64,000 nucleotides of DNA from Dactylosporangium sp. AC04546 (lineage in GTDB: Bacteria > Actinomycetota > Actinomycetes > Mycobacteriales > Micromonosporaceae). Shown in pieces: positions 35,977-44,619 of this stretch. The stretch's first letter is position 1. Every line of letters begins with the position of its first letter. Position numbers and translations under genes: made by a program. The stretch spans positions 54,461 to 118,460 of the forward strand of contig NZ_JAHYSG010000026.1 of assembly GCF_022095675.1 (NCBI RefSeq). The letters run 5' to 3'. The notes under the pieces were generated by a model. That model had not been told where the DNA came from and searched no databases. It was given only the letters and a program-made list of their open reading frames with translations.

Positions 35977-37443
35977 ATGGTCGATGCTCCCCCCGCCGCC
36001 GCCTTTGCCGGGCTGGCCGGGGTCGCCGAGGCGCTCAACGCCGGCGAGGGTGGCGTGACCCTGCTCCAGCAGTCGGTCGAGGTGGCCTGCGTCGCCACCG
36101 GGGCGATCGGCGCGGTCTTCATCGAGTATGCGCACGACACGGGCCGGGTCGTCGCGGCGGCCGGCAGGCTTGACTGGGCGCTCGGCCGGCCGGTCGATCT
36201 CATTCATCCGTCGCTGCGGGGCCTGCTGCAGTACGGATCCCGCGTCCGGGAATTCCCGAGCAGCCTCATCGGCACCCCCGGGGGTGCCCAGCTCGACAGC
36301 CGGGGCCTGCACCGTGTCATGACGGCCGAGGTCAACGCGGCCGGCGCGAGCGTCGGCATCCTGGCCGTCAGCTACCCCGACGCCGACGGCTCGGCCGAGC
36401 CCGAGCAGCGGTCGGCCCTGAGCTTTCTCGCCTCGTTCATCGCGCTGCAGTACGGGCTGGGGCGTGGCCTTCCGGTGTACCGCGACGGCCCGGCCGTCGA
36501 TCCGATCAACGGCCCGTTCGCGCTGCTCGACCCCGACAACCGCGTGATCGCCTGGAACCCGGCGGCCGCCCGGCTGACCGCCCGCCCGCCGGAGACCGCG
36601 CTGGGCGAGCCCTGGCCGTTCCCGCTGCCCAACGCCGATGAGACGGTCGAGCACCAGATGCCCGGCGGCACGTGGATCGAGATCCGTGCCCAGCCCGTGC
36701 CCGGCACCGGCGACCTGGGGGTGTCGTTCCGCGCCCGGCCGGTGGAGCCGCCCGACGGCCGGGACCTCTTCATCGCGCTGACCGGCCACGAGCTGCGCAC
36801 GCCGATCACGGTGATCCGGGGGTACGCCGACACGCTCGTCGACCACTGGGAGTCCCTCGACGAGGGGGCCCGGCGGGAGGCGATCTTCGTCGTCGGCCAG
36901 CGGGCCCGCGACCTCAGCCGGCTGGTCGACCGCCTGCTCAACGCGATCGGCGACGTCGACCTGTCCACCCTGTTGCCGTTCGATCTGGTCGAGTCCCTGG
37001 CGGCCGCGGTCGATGAGCTCAACCCGGACCAGCGCCGGCTGCTCAAGGTCGATCTGCCCGCCGCCCTGCCGAAGACGTACGGCGATCGGGCGAGTCTTGC
37101 CACGGTATTGGCGGAATTGGTGACCAATGCGGGTAAATACTCGCCGAATTGGGTAGAAGTCGAAGTGACCGCTGGAGCGGACCCGCAGTCCGTCTGGTTC
37201 CGGGTGTCCGACCGCGGCATCGGGATCCGGCCGGAGCACGTGGAGCGGGCATTCGAGCGGTTCTGGCAGCTCGAGACCGGCGATCAGCGGAAGAGCGGTG
37301 GAGTCGGGCTCGGTTTGTACCTGGTGCGTAGGATCGTCGAGCGTCAACATGGATGGGTGTCATTGCGACCACGCCGAGGGGGAGGGACGGTCGCCGAGGT
37401 GCGACTGCCCCGAGCCGACGCCGAAGGCCACGGGGAGGCTTGA
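35977..37443 (+). CDS. Cytoplasmic GAF/PAS sensor histidine kinase
   Basis: A 488-residue soluble kinase from ATG at 35977; a -10-like CAGACT ends 6 bp before it. A GAF-like domain (about 12-160) and a PAS-like domain (about 175-255) precede HisKA with LTGHELRTPITVI (His271) and an HATPase domain with NAGKYS, DRGIGI and GGVGLGLYLV. No membrane segment is seen. The next gene, 4 bp later, encodes a RsbW-like ATPase; no response regulator is adjacent, so the output may be an anti-sigma network or an unlinked regulator. Confidence 0.9.
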   Translation: MVDAPPAAAFAGLAGVAEALNAGEGGVTLLQQSVEVACVATGAIGAVFIEYAHDTGRVVAAAGRLDWALGRPVDLIHPSLRGLLQYGSRVREFPSSLIGTPGGAQLDSRGLHRVMTAEVNAAGASVGILAVSYPDADGSAEPEQRSALSFLASFIALQYGLGRGLPVYRDGPAVDPINGPFALLDPDNRVIAWNPAAARLTARPPETALGEPWPFPLPNADETVEHQMPGGTWIEIRAQPVPGTGDLGVSFRARPVEPPDGRDLFIALTGHELRTPITVIRGYADTLVDHWESLDEGARREAIFVVGQRARDLSRLVDRLLNAIGDVDLSTLLPFDLVESLAAAVDELNPDQRRLLKVDLPAALPKTYGDRASLATVLAELVTNAGKYSPNWVEVEVTAGADPQSVWFRVSDRGIGIRPEHVERAFERFWQLETGDQRKSGGVGLGLYLVRRIVERQHGWVSLRPRRGGGTVAEVRLPRADAEGHGEA

Positions 37444-37447
37444 GAGC

Positions 37448-37846
37448 GTGTCCACAACCGTTGCGGAGCGCGCCTGGTGCGTGGTCGTGCCGCACCACGC
37501 CCGCGGTGCCCACCTGGCCCGCCATCGTCTGGCCGACGAACTCGACGCCCTGATCGCCCCCGACCGCCTCGACGACGCGATCGCGATCGCCGCCGAGCTG
37601 GTCGGCAACGCGGTCCGGCACGGCGCCCCGCTCCCGGGCGACGTGATTCGGGTGGCGTGGCGCCTGCTCACGGACGACACGCTGGAGATCCGCGTGACGG
37701 ACGGCGGCTCCCCGTCCGGCCCGCAGATGCGCGTGGCGAGCCCCGACGCCGTCGACGGCCGCGGCCTGACCATCGTGGCGGCGCTGGCGATCGGCTGGGG
37801 CGTGGAGCGCGACGGCCTGGGCCAGTGCGTCTGGGCCACCCTCTAG
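37448..37846 (+). CDS. RsbW-like anti-sigma/ATP-binding protein
   Basis: A 132-residue HATPase_c_2 protein (GHKL fold) from GTG at 37448. The N-box AAELVGNAVRHG and G1-type VTDGGSPSG are present. Family members are serine kinases that bind sigma factors or anti-sigma antagonists, though many actinobacterial copies are orphan. It starts 4 bp after the sensor kinase stop, with GGGAGG upstream, so the two are co-expressed. No sigma factor or STAS-domain antagonist lies nearby. Confidence 0.85.
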   Translation: MSTTVAERAWCVVVPHHARGAHLARHRLADELDALIAPDRLDDAIAIAAELVGNAVRHGAPLPGDVIRVAWRLLTDDTLEIRVTDGGSPSGPQMRVASPDAVDGRGLTIVAALAIGWGVERDGLGQCVWATL

Positions 37847-37928
37847 GGCGGTGCCCGGTGGGTGAGAGACGCGCCGGATGGGGGCTTGTGTGCCCCACTC
37901 CGAGCGGGAGCGCCTAGGCTGGTTCGCC

Positions 37929-38816
37929 GTGAGCAAGCGTGCGAAAACCCCCCGTGGCCGTGGCAGCAGCGGCGAGAAACGCGAGAAGATCCGCGACGTG
38001 TACGTCGGGCGGCCGTTCCAGGGGCTGGCCGACGAGCCCGAGTGGATCGCCCTGCGGGAGCTGGTGCCGGCCGCCGCGGCGCCACTGAAGCTGGCACCCG
38101 CCCTGGCCGAGAAGTACGGCGACCGGGAGGTCATCCTCGCCACCGTGCTGCCGATGGCCTGGCCCGCCATGACCAAGCCCGACGGGCGTGTGTTCATCGG
38201 GCTCCAGCGGCATGTGCAGTCCGGTGACGTCTCCCGCGACCTCGCCGTCGCGCTGCTGTGCGCCCTGGAGACCCCGCCCGGCAAGACCGTCGCCGTGCCC
38301 GCCCTGCCCGGCCTCGGCGAGCGCCTCCAAGACGTGATCGTCAACGCCCCGCTCGACATCACCGTCCACACCGGCTTCGAGTTCTGGCTCGACGACGACG
38401 CTGCCGACGACCCCAACGTGCGCGCGTCGCTGGAGCGGGCCAACGCGAGCATCTTCCCGACCGTGAAGCTGGCCGCCGCCCCGGCCACCTACTGGTGCCG
38501 GGTCACCGACCGCTCCCATGTGCGCCTGGTGCTCGGCGACGACGAGGACCCCGCCCTCGACGCGCTGTCGCGCCTGTCGGCCGCCGGCGGGCTGCTGCTC
38601 GGCGACAACACCAAGTTCGCCGGGATGTTCCGGGCGCACGGGCTGCTGGCGCCCGTCTGGGACCTGCCGGTCGACGTCGAGGCCGAGGAGTGGGAGGCGC
38701 CGGTCGCCGAGTTCGCCAAACGCTATGCCGAGGCGCTCGCCGTCACCGAGCCGCTGACCGCCGTCGAGCGGCGCAGCAAGCAGGGCCTTATCGGGCGCCT
38801 CCAGCCCCTGCGCTGA
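37929..38816 (+). CDS. DUF5926-type conserved actinobacterial protein
   Basis: A 295-residue soluble protein. The basic N-terminus ([19 protein letters not shown]) fixes the GTG at 37929 by likeness to the family; a -10-like TAGGCT ends 8 bp before it. The body has conserved blocks [25 protein letters not shown] at 30-52 and [11 protein letters not shown] recall this as the DUF5926 family, widespread in Actinobacteria and without a known function. Its final 29 bp overlap the convergent arcA gene. Confidence 0.8.
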   Translation: MSKRAKTPRGRGSSGEKREKIRDVYVGRPFQGLADEPEWIALRELVPAAAAPLKLAPALAEKYGDREVILATVLPMAWPAMTKPDGRVFIGLQRHVQSGDVSRDLAVALLCALETPPGKTVAVPALPGLGERLQDVIVNAPLDITVHTGFEFWLDDDAADDPNVRASLERANASIFPTVKLAAAPATYWCRVTDRSHVRLVLGDDEDPALDALSRLSAAGGLLLGDNTKFAGMFRAHGLLAPVWDLPVDVEAEEWEAPVAEFAKRYAEALAVTEPLTAVERRSKQGLIGRLQPLR

Positions 38817-39996
38817 GCGGCCTCCGCGCGATCGGCGCGGACATGCATCGCGGACCGCCCCGGCCCGAGCCCAGCTCGGAGCCGGGGATCCGGATGACCT
38901 GGATGCCCTGCCGCTCCAGCTGCGCGTTGGTCTCCACGTTGCGCTCGTAGGCCACGCAGAGGCGCGGCGCGATCGCGAGCGTGTTGTTGCCGTCGTCCCA
39001 CTGCTCGCGCTCGGCCGTCACCGGGTCCAGGCCGGTGTCGATGAGCCGGAGCGTGTCGATGCGCATCGCCTTCGCCGCCGCCACGACGAACGGCTCGGGG
39101 CCGCTCACGGACAGCTCCTCGCCCGCCGTCACCGTCCACGCCTGCAGGCTGCCGGCCACGTTGGGGTACATGAGGACCGCATCGGTGTCGACCATCGTGC
39201 ACACCGTGTCGAGGTGCATCGTCGCCCGCTCCTGGGCGATCGGCACGACCAGGACGGTGTGGGCCAGCCCGCGCTCGAAGCAGCGCCGGGCGAGCCGCTC
39301 CGCGCCCGCCGGGCGGGTCCGCTCGCCCACGCCGACCGCGAGCACGCCGGGAGCCAGCAGCAGGACGTCGCCGCCCTCCAGGTGCTCGATCGTCGGCTCG
39401 TAGAGCAGTTCGGTGCCGGCGAAGCGCGGGTGGTGCCGATAGATCGCGTGCGTCAGGGTGGTCTCCCGCCGCCGCGCGTGCATGGCCAGGCTGGTGACCG
39501 CGACCTGATCACCGATCCACACGGATGAGTCACGCGTGAACAGCAGGTTGGGCAGCGGGTCGATGATGAAGTCCGACCGGTCCATGAGCGCGTGCACCAG
39601 GCCGGTGCCGGTGCGCACCTCCGCCCGCGACAGCCCCGCGATCAGCGTGGTGGCCAGCGCGCCCGGGTCGAGCGCGGCCAGGTGGGCAGCGACGTACCGG
39701 CGCAGCGAGTCGCCCAGCCGGAAGTCGGCCAGCACCGTCCCGGTCACCTCGTCGCGGGCCTCGGTGACGGTGAGCGCCTCGGCCAGCAGTTCGGCCACGT
39801 ACAGCACCTCGACGCCGTGCGCCCGCAGCGCGTCTGCGAACGTGTCATGCTCTTCCTGAGCCCGCCCGACCCATGGGATGCCGTCGAAGAGCAGCGAGTC
39901 GTTGTTGCGCGGGGTCAGTCGGGCCAGCTCCGCCCCGGGCCGGTGCAGCAGCACGGTGCCCAGCCGGCCGACCTCGCTGTCGACGTGGTGGTTCAC
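38788..39996 (-). CDS. arcA: Arginine deiminase
   Basis: A 402-residue guanidino-modifying enzyme that converts arginine to citrulline and ammonia. The N-terminal [15 protein letters not shown], the Asp/His core ([19 protein letters not shown]) and the C-terminal nucleophile Cys384 in GRGGPRCMS are visible. A -10-like TAGGCT (minus strand, 40003-40008) ends 6 bp before the GTG. The remaining pathway genes (arcB, arcC, arcD) are not adjacent, so it may act in arginine breakdown or pH control alone. Upstream ATTCA/TGAAT motifs resemble ArgR boxes. Confidence 0.94.
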   Translation of the reverse strand: MNHHVDSEVGRLGTVLLHRPGAELARLTPRNNDSLLFDGIPWVGRAQEEHDTFADALRAHGVEVLYVAELLAEALTVTEARDEVTGTVLADFRLGDSLRRYVAAHLAALDPGALATTLIAGLSRAEVRTGTGLVHALMDRSDFIIDPLPNLLFTRDSSVWIGDQVAVTSLAMHARRRETTLTHAIYRHHPRFAGTELLYEPTIEHLEGGDVLLLAPGVLAVGVGERTRPAGAERLARRCFERGLAHTVLVVPIAQERATMHLDTVCTMVDTDAVLMYPNVAGSLQAWTVTAGEELSVSGPEPFVVAAAKAMRIDTLRLIDTGLDPVTAEREQWDDGNNTLAIAPRLCVAYERNVETNAQLERQGIQVIRIPGSELGSGRGGPRCMSAPIARRPLSAGAGGAR

Positions 39997-40044
39997 GACT
40001 GCAGCCTATCGGCTCGCCCGATATGGTCCGGTTGCGCGCCATGC

Positions 40045-40078
40045 TGAAATTCATGAGCGTGCGTGAATGTCTGATTCA
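40045..40078. promoter_or_regulatory. ArgR-box-like repeats upstream of arcA
   Basis: TGAAATTCA (40045-40053) and TGAAT-N5-ATTCA (40064-40078) lie 48-82 bp before arcA. ArgR boxes are built of TGAAT/ATTCA half-sites, usually with a 4-bp gap; here the gap is 5. More CATT repeats follow to 40105. Confidence 0.3.
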
Positions 40079-40189
40079 TCCCGTCATTCCCAGTCATTCG
40101 CTCATCCCGTGCTCCCGTGTGGCCGCTCGAACACGTACGGTATCTGGACACACACGCAACCGAAGCGGCGACTATCGGAGGTGTGCGAG

Positions 40190-40894
40190 ATGACCGAGAT
40201 GCTGTATCGCAGCGGTCAGGAATCGCAGCCAGGGGGATTTGACGAACGCATCACAGCTGATGCGGGGCGCACATCTCCGATCGAATGGGTACGGTCCCGG
40301 CGCGCGGAGCGCGGGCTCCGGCGCGAGGAGGCGGCGCACAGCCGGCTTTACCGGCGGATCGGCAACCTCATCGGGCATCTCGGCGATGAATGGCACGTCC
40401 TCGACCTGCGCGAGCTGAGCGGCGACGAGCACGACAGCTTCCTGGCCGTGGGCCCGGGCGGGGTGTTCGCGGTGACGGTGAAGGACCACGGCCGCAGCCG
40501 GGTGTCCTTCGCGGGTGACGTCGTGCAGATCGACGGAAAGCGGCCGAAGTATGTCGAGGAGGCCCGCCGCGAGGCGCGCTCCGCGGCCGAGTCGCTCTCC
40601 CGCAGCGCCGGCGTGTCGATCCCGGTGATGCCGGTGCTCGCGTTCGCCGGCAGCGGCAAGATCAGCTTTTATGGCGTGCCGAAGGGCTGCCTCGTCACGG
40701 CCTACCACGAGCTGCCCCGCATCCTGAACGCGCGCGGCACCCGGCTGACCGTCGAGACCGTCGACAAGGTCTTCGCGCTCGCCACGCACCCGGCGACCTG
40801 GTTCACCGCGGACTATGGCCAACTGGCCGAGGACTACCGCTGGTACCCCGACGGCGAGCACGTGGGCACTGACAAGAGGGGTCACGCGGAGTAG
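40190..40894 (+). CDS. NERD-like nuclease-related domain protein
   Basis: A 234-residue protein from ATG at 40190, supported by GGAGG 8 bp upstream; a longer in-frame start at 40067 lacks one. Residues 65-180 resemble the NERD fold: GNLIGHLGDEWHVLDL, then FLAVGPGGVFAVTVKDHGR, where a Lys follows the beta-strand pair as in restriction-endonuclease-like sites. A catalytic Asp-Glu pair is not clear, so nuclease activity is uncertain. The basic region with RRAERGLRREEAA precedes it. Divergent from arcA. Role unknown. Confidence 0.72.
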   Translation: MTEMLYRSGQESQPGGFDERITADAGRTSPIEWVRSRRAERGLRREEAAHSRLYRRIGNLIGHLGDEWHVLDLRELSGDEHDSFLAVGPGGVFAVTVKDHGRSRVSFAGDVVQIDGKRPKYVEEARREARSAAESLSRSAGVSIPVMPVLAFAGSGKISFYGVPKGCLVTAYHELPRILNARGTRLTVETVDKVFALATHPATWFTADYGQLAEDYRWYPDGEHVGTDKRGHAE

Positions 40895-40904
40895 CCTCTG
40901 CGGG

Positions 40905-40997
40905 GTGGAGCCGCGCGTGCCGAATTTCACCCGGAACGATTTCACCCGCACTGATGCGATGATGAATGCGCTGCGCGCCCGCAGCACCGGTGCCTGA
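40905..40997 (+). CDS. Leaderless 30-residue mini-ORF before the PAS protein
   Basis: GTG at 40905 encodes a 30-residue basic peptide starting VEPRVPNFTRNDFTRTDAMM. A -10-like TAGCCT (40892-40897, overlapping the stop of the preceding gene) ends 7 bp before it. Its TGA (40995-40997) overlaps GAGGAGG, the ribosome-binding site of the PAS gene. This is the arrangement of a leader peptide or coupled small protein. No homologue is recalled. Confidence 0.5.
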   Translation: MEPRVPNFTRNDFTRTDAMMNALRARSTGA

Positions 40998-41006
40998 GGA
41001 GGCGCT

Positions 41007-41435
41007 GTGCCGCACGTCGAGCTGTCCATCTCAGACCCGCACCAGGTCCGCGCCGTCACGGCCGAGTCCAGTCTCGATCGCTGGGGCGACACGGTCAGCG
41101 AGGCCGCCGAGCCGAGCCTGGTCATCGACGAGCAGGCCGTCGTGGTCGCGGTGTCCGCGTCCTTCGAGGACCTGGTCGGCCTGACCGAGCCCGCCGTCGA
41201 CCGCCCGCTGCTCGACGGCGTGCTCCGGCTGCTCGACTTCGCCGACGGCGGCGCGCTCGACCCGAACGAGGTCACCAAGACGCCGCCGCTGCTCGCCCTG
41301 ACATCCGGGCGCCTCGCCCGCGGCCTCGTGCGGCTCCAGTGCGCCGCCGGGCCGCGCATGTTCGACGCCATCGCGGCACCGCTGCTCCAGGACGGGCAGG
41401 TCGTCGGATCGATCACGTTCTTCAGCGCAGTCTGA
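41007..41435 (+). CDS. PAS-like domain protein
   Basis: A 142-residue protein. The segment EPSLVIDEQAVVVAVSASFEDLVG (about 35-58) starts a PAS fold and DGQVVGSITFFSAV closes it; nothing else is attached. Stand-alone PAS proteins sense small ligands or mediate protein contacts. GGAGG lies 5 bp before the GTG. A leaderless mini-ORF immediately upstream probably controls or couples its translation. A perfect terminator follows. Confidence 0.75.
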   Translation: MPHVELSISDPHQVRAVTAESSLDRWGDTVSEAAEPSLVIDEQAVVVAVSASFEDLVGLTEPAVDRPLLDGVLRLLDFADGGALDPNEVTKTPPLLALTSGRLARGLVRLQCAAGPRMFDAIAAPLLQDGQVVGSITFFSAV

Positions 41436-41444
41436 AGCCGTGTC

Positions 41445-41475
41445 ATCGCTCACCGCTGCCACCGCGGTGAGCGAT
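41445..41475 (+). terminator. Terminator after the PAS gene
   Basis: Perfect 12-bp stem ATCGCTCACCGC / GCGGTGAGCGAT with a 7-nt loop, 9 bp after the stop codon. Confidence 0.8.
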
Positions 41476-41495
41476 CGCACCGTACGCTCCTTGTC

Positions 41496-41888
41496 ATGTT
41501 GGACCTCGCGCTGTTGCCGGGTGACTACGCGATCTGCCGCCTGCCGGCCGGAGCGTCGCTGCCGGCCGGCTTCATCGAGGCGGCGATGGGCCTGCCGCAC
41601 GTCATCTCGGTGACGTGGACGCCGGACGAGGTCTCCATCCTCTGCCCGGCCGACCTCGTCCCCGAGGGCGCGTCGGTCGAGGCGCCGTGGCGCTGCCTGC
41701 GCGTGGCCGGCCCGGTGCAGCTGGCGCTCACCGGCATCCTCGCGTCGATCGTGAGCCCGCTGGCCGACGCCCGCGTGAACATCTTCGCGTTCTCGACGTT
41801 CGACACCGACTACGTCGTCGTTCCGGCGGTGCGGCTGAGCGAGGCGCTGGCCGCCCTGACCGCGGCGGGACATCGGGTCACCACCTGA
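41496..41888 (+). CDS. ACT-domain protein
   Basis: A 130-residue protein with two ACT-like halves; the second (about 65-128) has GPVQLALTGILASIVSPLADARVNIFAFSTFDTDY, the pattern of the ACT_7/CASTOR-type family that binds amino acids. The first half (LPGDYAICRLPAGASLP) is typical of the same family. It is likely an amino-acid sensor or small-molecule binder, function unknown. A -10-like TACGCT ends 7 bp before the ATG. The amino-acid gene pheA lies 550 bp downstream on the same strand. Confidence 0.85.
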   Translation: MLDLALLPGDYAICRLPAGASLPAGFIEAAMGLPHVISVTWTPDEVSILCPADLVPEGASVEAPWRCLRVAGPVQLALTGILASIVSPLADARVNIFAFSTFDTDYVVVPAVRLSEALAALTAAGHRVTT

Positions 41889-41924
41889 CTGTCGGCGCCG
41901 CTCGGGCGCTCCTACGATGAGCGG

Positions 41925-42422
41925 ATGCGCACCGCGGCCGCCGTGTTGTCCATCGCCGCCCTTGGATGCCTGCTGGCCGGTTGCACCGGTCGGAACGACG
42001 AGCCGCTGATCCCTCCGGCTTCTGTCGCGCCGACCTCCGGTACCGCCAAATCCCCCACCCCACCGAGCACACCACTGCTGCCGTCGCACCGGCCCTCCTC
42101 GGCCTCGCCCAGCCCCACGGGCTTCTCGGAGGCCTACGTCGTGCAGTGCAACGGCCGGCCGAGCGGCGAGCAGGTCCTCGCGGCGGTCCGCCGCGCGCGG
42201 CCCGAGCTGCCGGCCGGGTCGGGCATGACCGTGAAGAACCAGCCGCTCTGCGCGGGCATCTGGCAGTACACGGTGCTCACCGTCACCAACAGTGAACCCC
42301 TTCAGGTGATCACCAAGGGTTCCCCGTCGGCCCTGACCGTCGTCACCGCAGGCACTGACCCCTGCACGGTCGAGGTCAAGGCGACCGCCCCACCCGCGCT
42401 GCTCAACGTGGCGTCCTGCTGA
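41925..42422 (+). CDS. Small predicted lipoprotein
   Basis: A 165-residue protein with a lipoprotein signal peptide: hydrophobic residues 4-17 and the lipobox LAGC (Cys20). A Ser/Pro/Thr-rich linker (about 25-62) leads to a compact domain with three cysteines (QCNG, LCAG, DPC) plus a final VASC, likely two disulfides. It is therefore surface-anchored; function unknown. A -10-like TACGAT ends 6 bp before the ATG. pheA begins 14 bp after its stop. Confidence 0.82.
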   Translation: MRTAAAVLSIAALGCLLAGCTGRNDEPLIPPASVAPTSGTAKSPTPPSTPLLPSHRPSSASPSPTGFSEAYVVQCNGRPSGEQVLAAVRRARPELPAGSGMTVKNQPLCAGIWQYTVLTVTNSEPLQVITKGSPSALTVVTAGTDPCTVEVKATAPPALLNVASC

Positions 42423-42436
42423 ACTACGCTGGGTTC

Positions 42437-43381
42437 ATGCCTGGTGTGCCGCCGACGCGGTTCGTCTACCTGGGGCCGGAAGGCACCTTCTCCGAGCAGG
42501 CGCTCAAGACCGTCCCCGCTGCCGACCGCGGCATCCTGACCCCGGCCCGCAGCGTGCCTGAGGCCCTCGACGCGCTGCGCTCCGGAGAGGCCGATGCCGC
42601 TCTTGTACCGCTGGAGAACTCGATCGGCGGTCAGGTCGGTGTCACGCTCGACGAGCTCGCCAACGGGGAGCCGCTGATCATCACCCGCGAGGTCGTGCTG
42701 CCCGTGCAGTTCGTCCTGGCGGCGGGGGAGGACCGGCCGCTGGAGTCGGTGCGGTCGGTGGCCGCCCACCCGCAGGCCGGCGCGCAGTGCCGCAAGTGGC
42801 TGCGCGAGCACGTCCCGCAGGCCACGGTCGTCGACGTGCTGTCCAACGCCACCGCGGCGATCGGCGCGTCCACGGGCGAGTTCGACGCCGCTGTGTGTGC
42901 CGAGATCGGCGCCGGTCGCTACAAGCTGCACATGCTGGCGAAGGACATCGCCGACAACCCCGACGCGATGACCCGGTTCGCGCTGGTGTCCCGGCCCGGC
43001 CCGCCGCCCTCGCCCACGGGCGACGACCTGACGACCCTCGCGGTGTACATCGCCCACGACCGGGTCGGCGCGCTGCTGGCGGTGCTGACCGAGCTGTCGG
43101 TCCGGGGCGTCAACCTGACCCGGATCGAGTCGCGACCGACGGGCGAGCGGCTGGGCCGCTACGTCTTCTTCCTCGACTGCGGAGGCCACGTCGCCGACGC
43201 GCAGATGGGCGAGGCGCTGCAGGGCCTGCGTCGCATCTGCGCCGACGTGCGCTTCCTCGGCTCCTACCCGCGGGCGGCCCACGGCGAGGCCCCGCCGCGC
43301 CCGGCCGCGGGCCTGGCCGACGCCGACTTCGCCAGCGCGGCGACGTGGCTGGCGCGGGTGCGCGCGGGCGAGCTCGCCTGA
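42437..43381 (+). CDS. pheA: Prephenate dehydratase
   Basis: A 314-residue enzyme converting prephenate to phenylpyruvate in phenylalanine synthesis. The catalytic domain (about 5-190) has FVYLGPEGTFSEQAL, LENSIGGQVG and DAMTRFALVSR with the catalytic Thr-Arg-Phe. A C-terminal ACT domain (about 200-285) with NLTRIESRPTGERLGRY gives phenylalanine feedback regulation in homologues. A -10-like TACGCT (42425-42430) ends 6 bp before the ATG, so it can be transcribed separately from the lipoprotein gene. The last 30 residues extend beyond the ACT domain. Confidence 0.95.
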   Translation: MPGVPPTRFVYLGPEGTFSEQALKTVPAADRGILTPARSVPEALDALRSGEADAALVPLENSIGGQVGVTLDELANGEPLIITREVVLPVQFVLAAGEDRPLESVRSVAAHPQAGAQCRKWLREHVPQATVVDVLSNATAAIGASTGEFDAAVCAEIGAGRYKLHMLAKDIADNPDAMTRFALVSRPGPPPSPTGDDLTTLAVYIAHDRVGALLAVLTELSVRGVNLTRIESRPTGERLGRYVFFLDCGGHVADAQMGEALQGLRRICADVRFLGSYPRAAHGEAPPRPAAGLADADFASAATWLARVRAGELA

Positions 43382-43450
43382 GTCACTGTTCGTGACCGGC
43401 CGGTGACGGTGCCCGGAAAGTTGTCGGTGGGTGCTCGTACCGTGCAGGGC

Positions 43451-43972
43451 ATGAGCGACTTCCTGCTTTCCACCGCCGAGGTGCACCGCCGACTGACCAT
43501 CGACAGCCGTGAGTATAGTGTGGTCGTCTACGATGCCGGCGGCGGCTTCGTGGGCCTGCGGGTGATCGGCCGCGACGGCCGCCTGGCCGAGTTCGCCTGC
43601 GAGATCCACGGCGAGCTGCCGCAGGCCGACGCGCCGGAGGTGACCGGCCTGGTCGCCGCGGTGCTGGCCGGCTATCGCGCCGAGCCGCTGCCGCCCCTCG
43701 ACTGGTGGGCGGCCCACCGCGCGGCCGCCCCCAACGCCGGCCGCCCGTGGGCGCCGCACGACCTCGACCTGCTCGTGGCCCGGTTCACCGCGGGCGCGAG
43801 CGTCAAGGCACTGACGGCCGAGCTGGGCCGGACGGCGGGCGGGATTCGGGCCCGGCTGCAGCAGCTGGGCCTGACCCGCCCGGCATCTCCAGGCGGCGCA
43901 GACCCACCGGAAGCCGCCCCGGTAGCTCCGGCGACGCCCGGGGCGGAAGGGCGGCTGCCGCTGGCGGGCTGA
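43451..43972 (+). CDS. Unknown protein with helix-turn-helix-like C-terminal part
   Basis: A 173-residue protein from ATG at 43451; a -10-like TACCGT ends 7 bp before it. The N-terminal half is mixed alpha/beta (EYSVVVYDAGGGFVGLRVIG). Residues ~100-142 (WAPHDLDLLVARFTAG through GGIRARLQQLGL) look like a Myb/SANT-type or sigma-like helical DNA-binding motif. The Pro/Ala-rich tail overlaps a probable gene on the other strand by 170 bp. Function unknown. Confidence 0.75.
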   Translation: MSDFLLSTAEVHRRLTIDSREYSVVVYDAGGGFVGLRVIGRDGRLAEFACEIHGELPQADAPEVTGLVAAVLAGYRAEPLPPLDWWAAHRAAAPNAGRPWAPHDLDLLVARFTAGASVKALTAELGRTAGGIRARLQQLGLTRPASPGGADPPEAAPVAPATPGAEGRLPLAG

Positions 43973-44276
43973 TCCGGCGCGGCCCGACCTGGGCCAGGGG
44001 CACCACCCGAGGCGCGAGGGCGTCGCCGGGCAGCGCGGCGCGCAGGGTGGCACCCGGCAGGCGCCTCGGCAGCCGGCCGTAGGCGCGGAGGGTGCCCTCT
44101 GCCGCCCGCCGGAAGGCGCAGGGCGCGGCTTGGTCGCAGGCGGCACACCGCTGGCTGGCGGCCGACTCGACGTGGATGGCGATGGCCCGGTCGGCGGCTT
44201 CGCAGCGCTCGGCGGCCTGTGCCGAATACTGCGGCATGTCCATCGCGGGTGGTGGTTCGCTGTGGTGGTGCGTCAT
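43803..44276 (-). CDS. Probable Cys-cluster protein, antisense-overlapping
   Basis: A 157-residue reading frame from ATG at 44276. Its first ~110 codons show strong third-position GC bias. It has a His-rich N-terminus and C-x2-C-x5-C (RCAACDQAAPC, about residues 40-50), which could bind metal. The Pro/Ala-rich C-terminal third lies opposite the gene at 43451 and loses the coding bias, so the true end may be earlier through a frameshift. No family recognised. Confidence 0.5.
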   Translation of the reverse strand: MTHHHSEPPPAMDMPQYSAQAAERCEAADRAIAIHVESAASQRCAACDQAAPCAFRRAAEGTLRAYGRLPRRLPGATLRAALPGDALAPRVVPLAQVGPRRISPPAAAALPPRASPELPGRLPVGLRRLEMPGGSGPAAAAGPESRPPSGPARPSVP

Positions 44277-44308
44277 GACAGGCCGGCCCCCTAGGCGCTG
44301 TGGGAAGG

Positions 44309-44356
44309 GGGCGGGCGCCCTCAAGCGGCCAGTTCGACGCAAGTGAGCGCCCGCCC
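44309..44356. repeat. 10-bp inverted repeat upstream of the Cys-cluster gene
   Basis: GGGCGGGCGC (44309-44318) and GCGCCCGCCC (44347-44356) are perfect complements around 28 nt. It may be a leader hairpin or a terminator for transcripts entering from the low-complexity tract. Confidence 0.45.
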
Positions 44357-44619
44357 GTTCACCCGACCGCGCGGACCCCTCTGTTCGACGCACGGTCAGG
44401 GGCTCGGGCGCTGCGACGCTCGGTAACGACGTACGCACAGATCCTGCCAGCCAGCACGTTCATTTTGCAAGTGCATGTAGTGCTCGTCCGGCGGCTGGCT
44501 CGGGCGCCTAGCTGCGCGAAGAGCGACCAGGCCGGGTGTGTGCGCGACGTGCCCCGGCTGGCCGTCGCCAACCGCCGCACGCCGTTTGGATTCGGCCTAA
44601 CTGTCGTGCTCGCGTTCGT

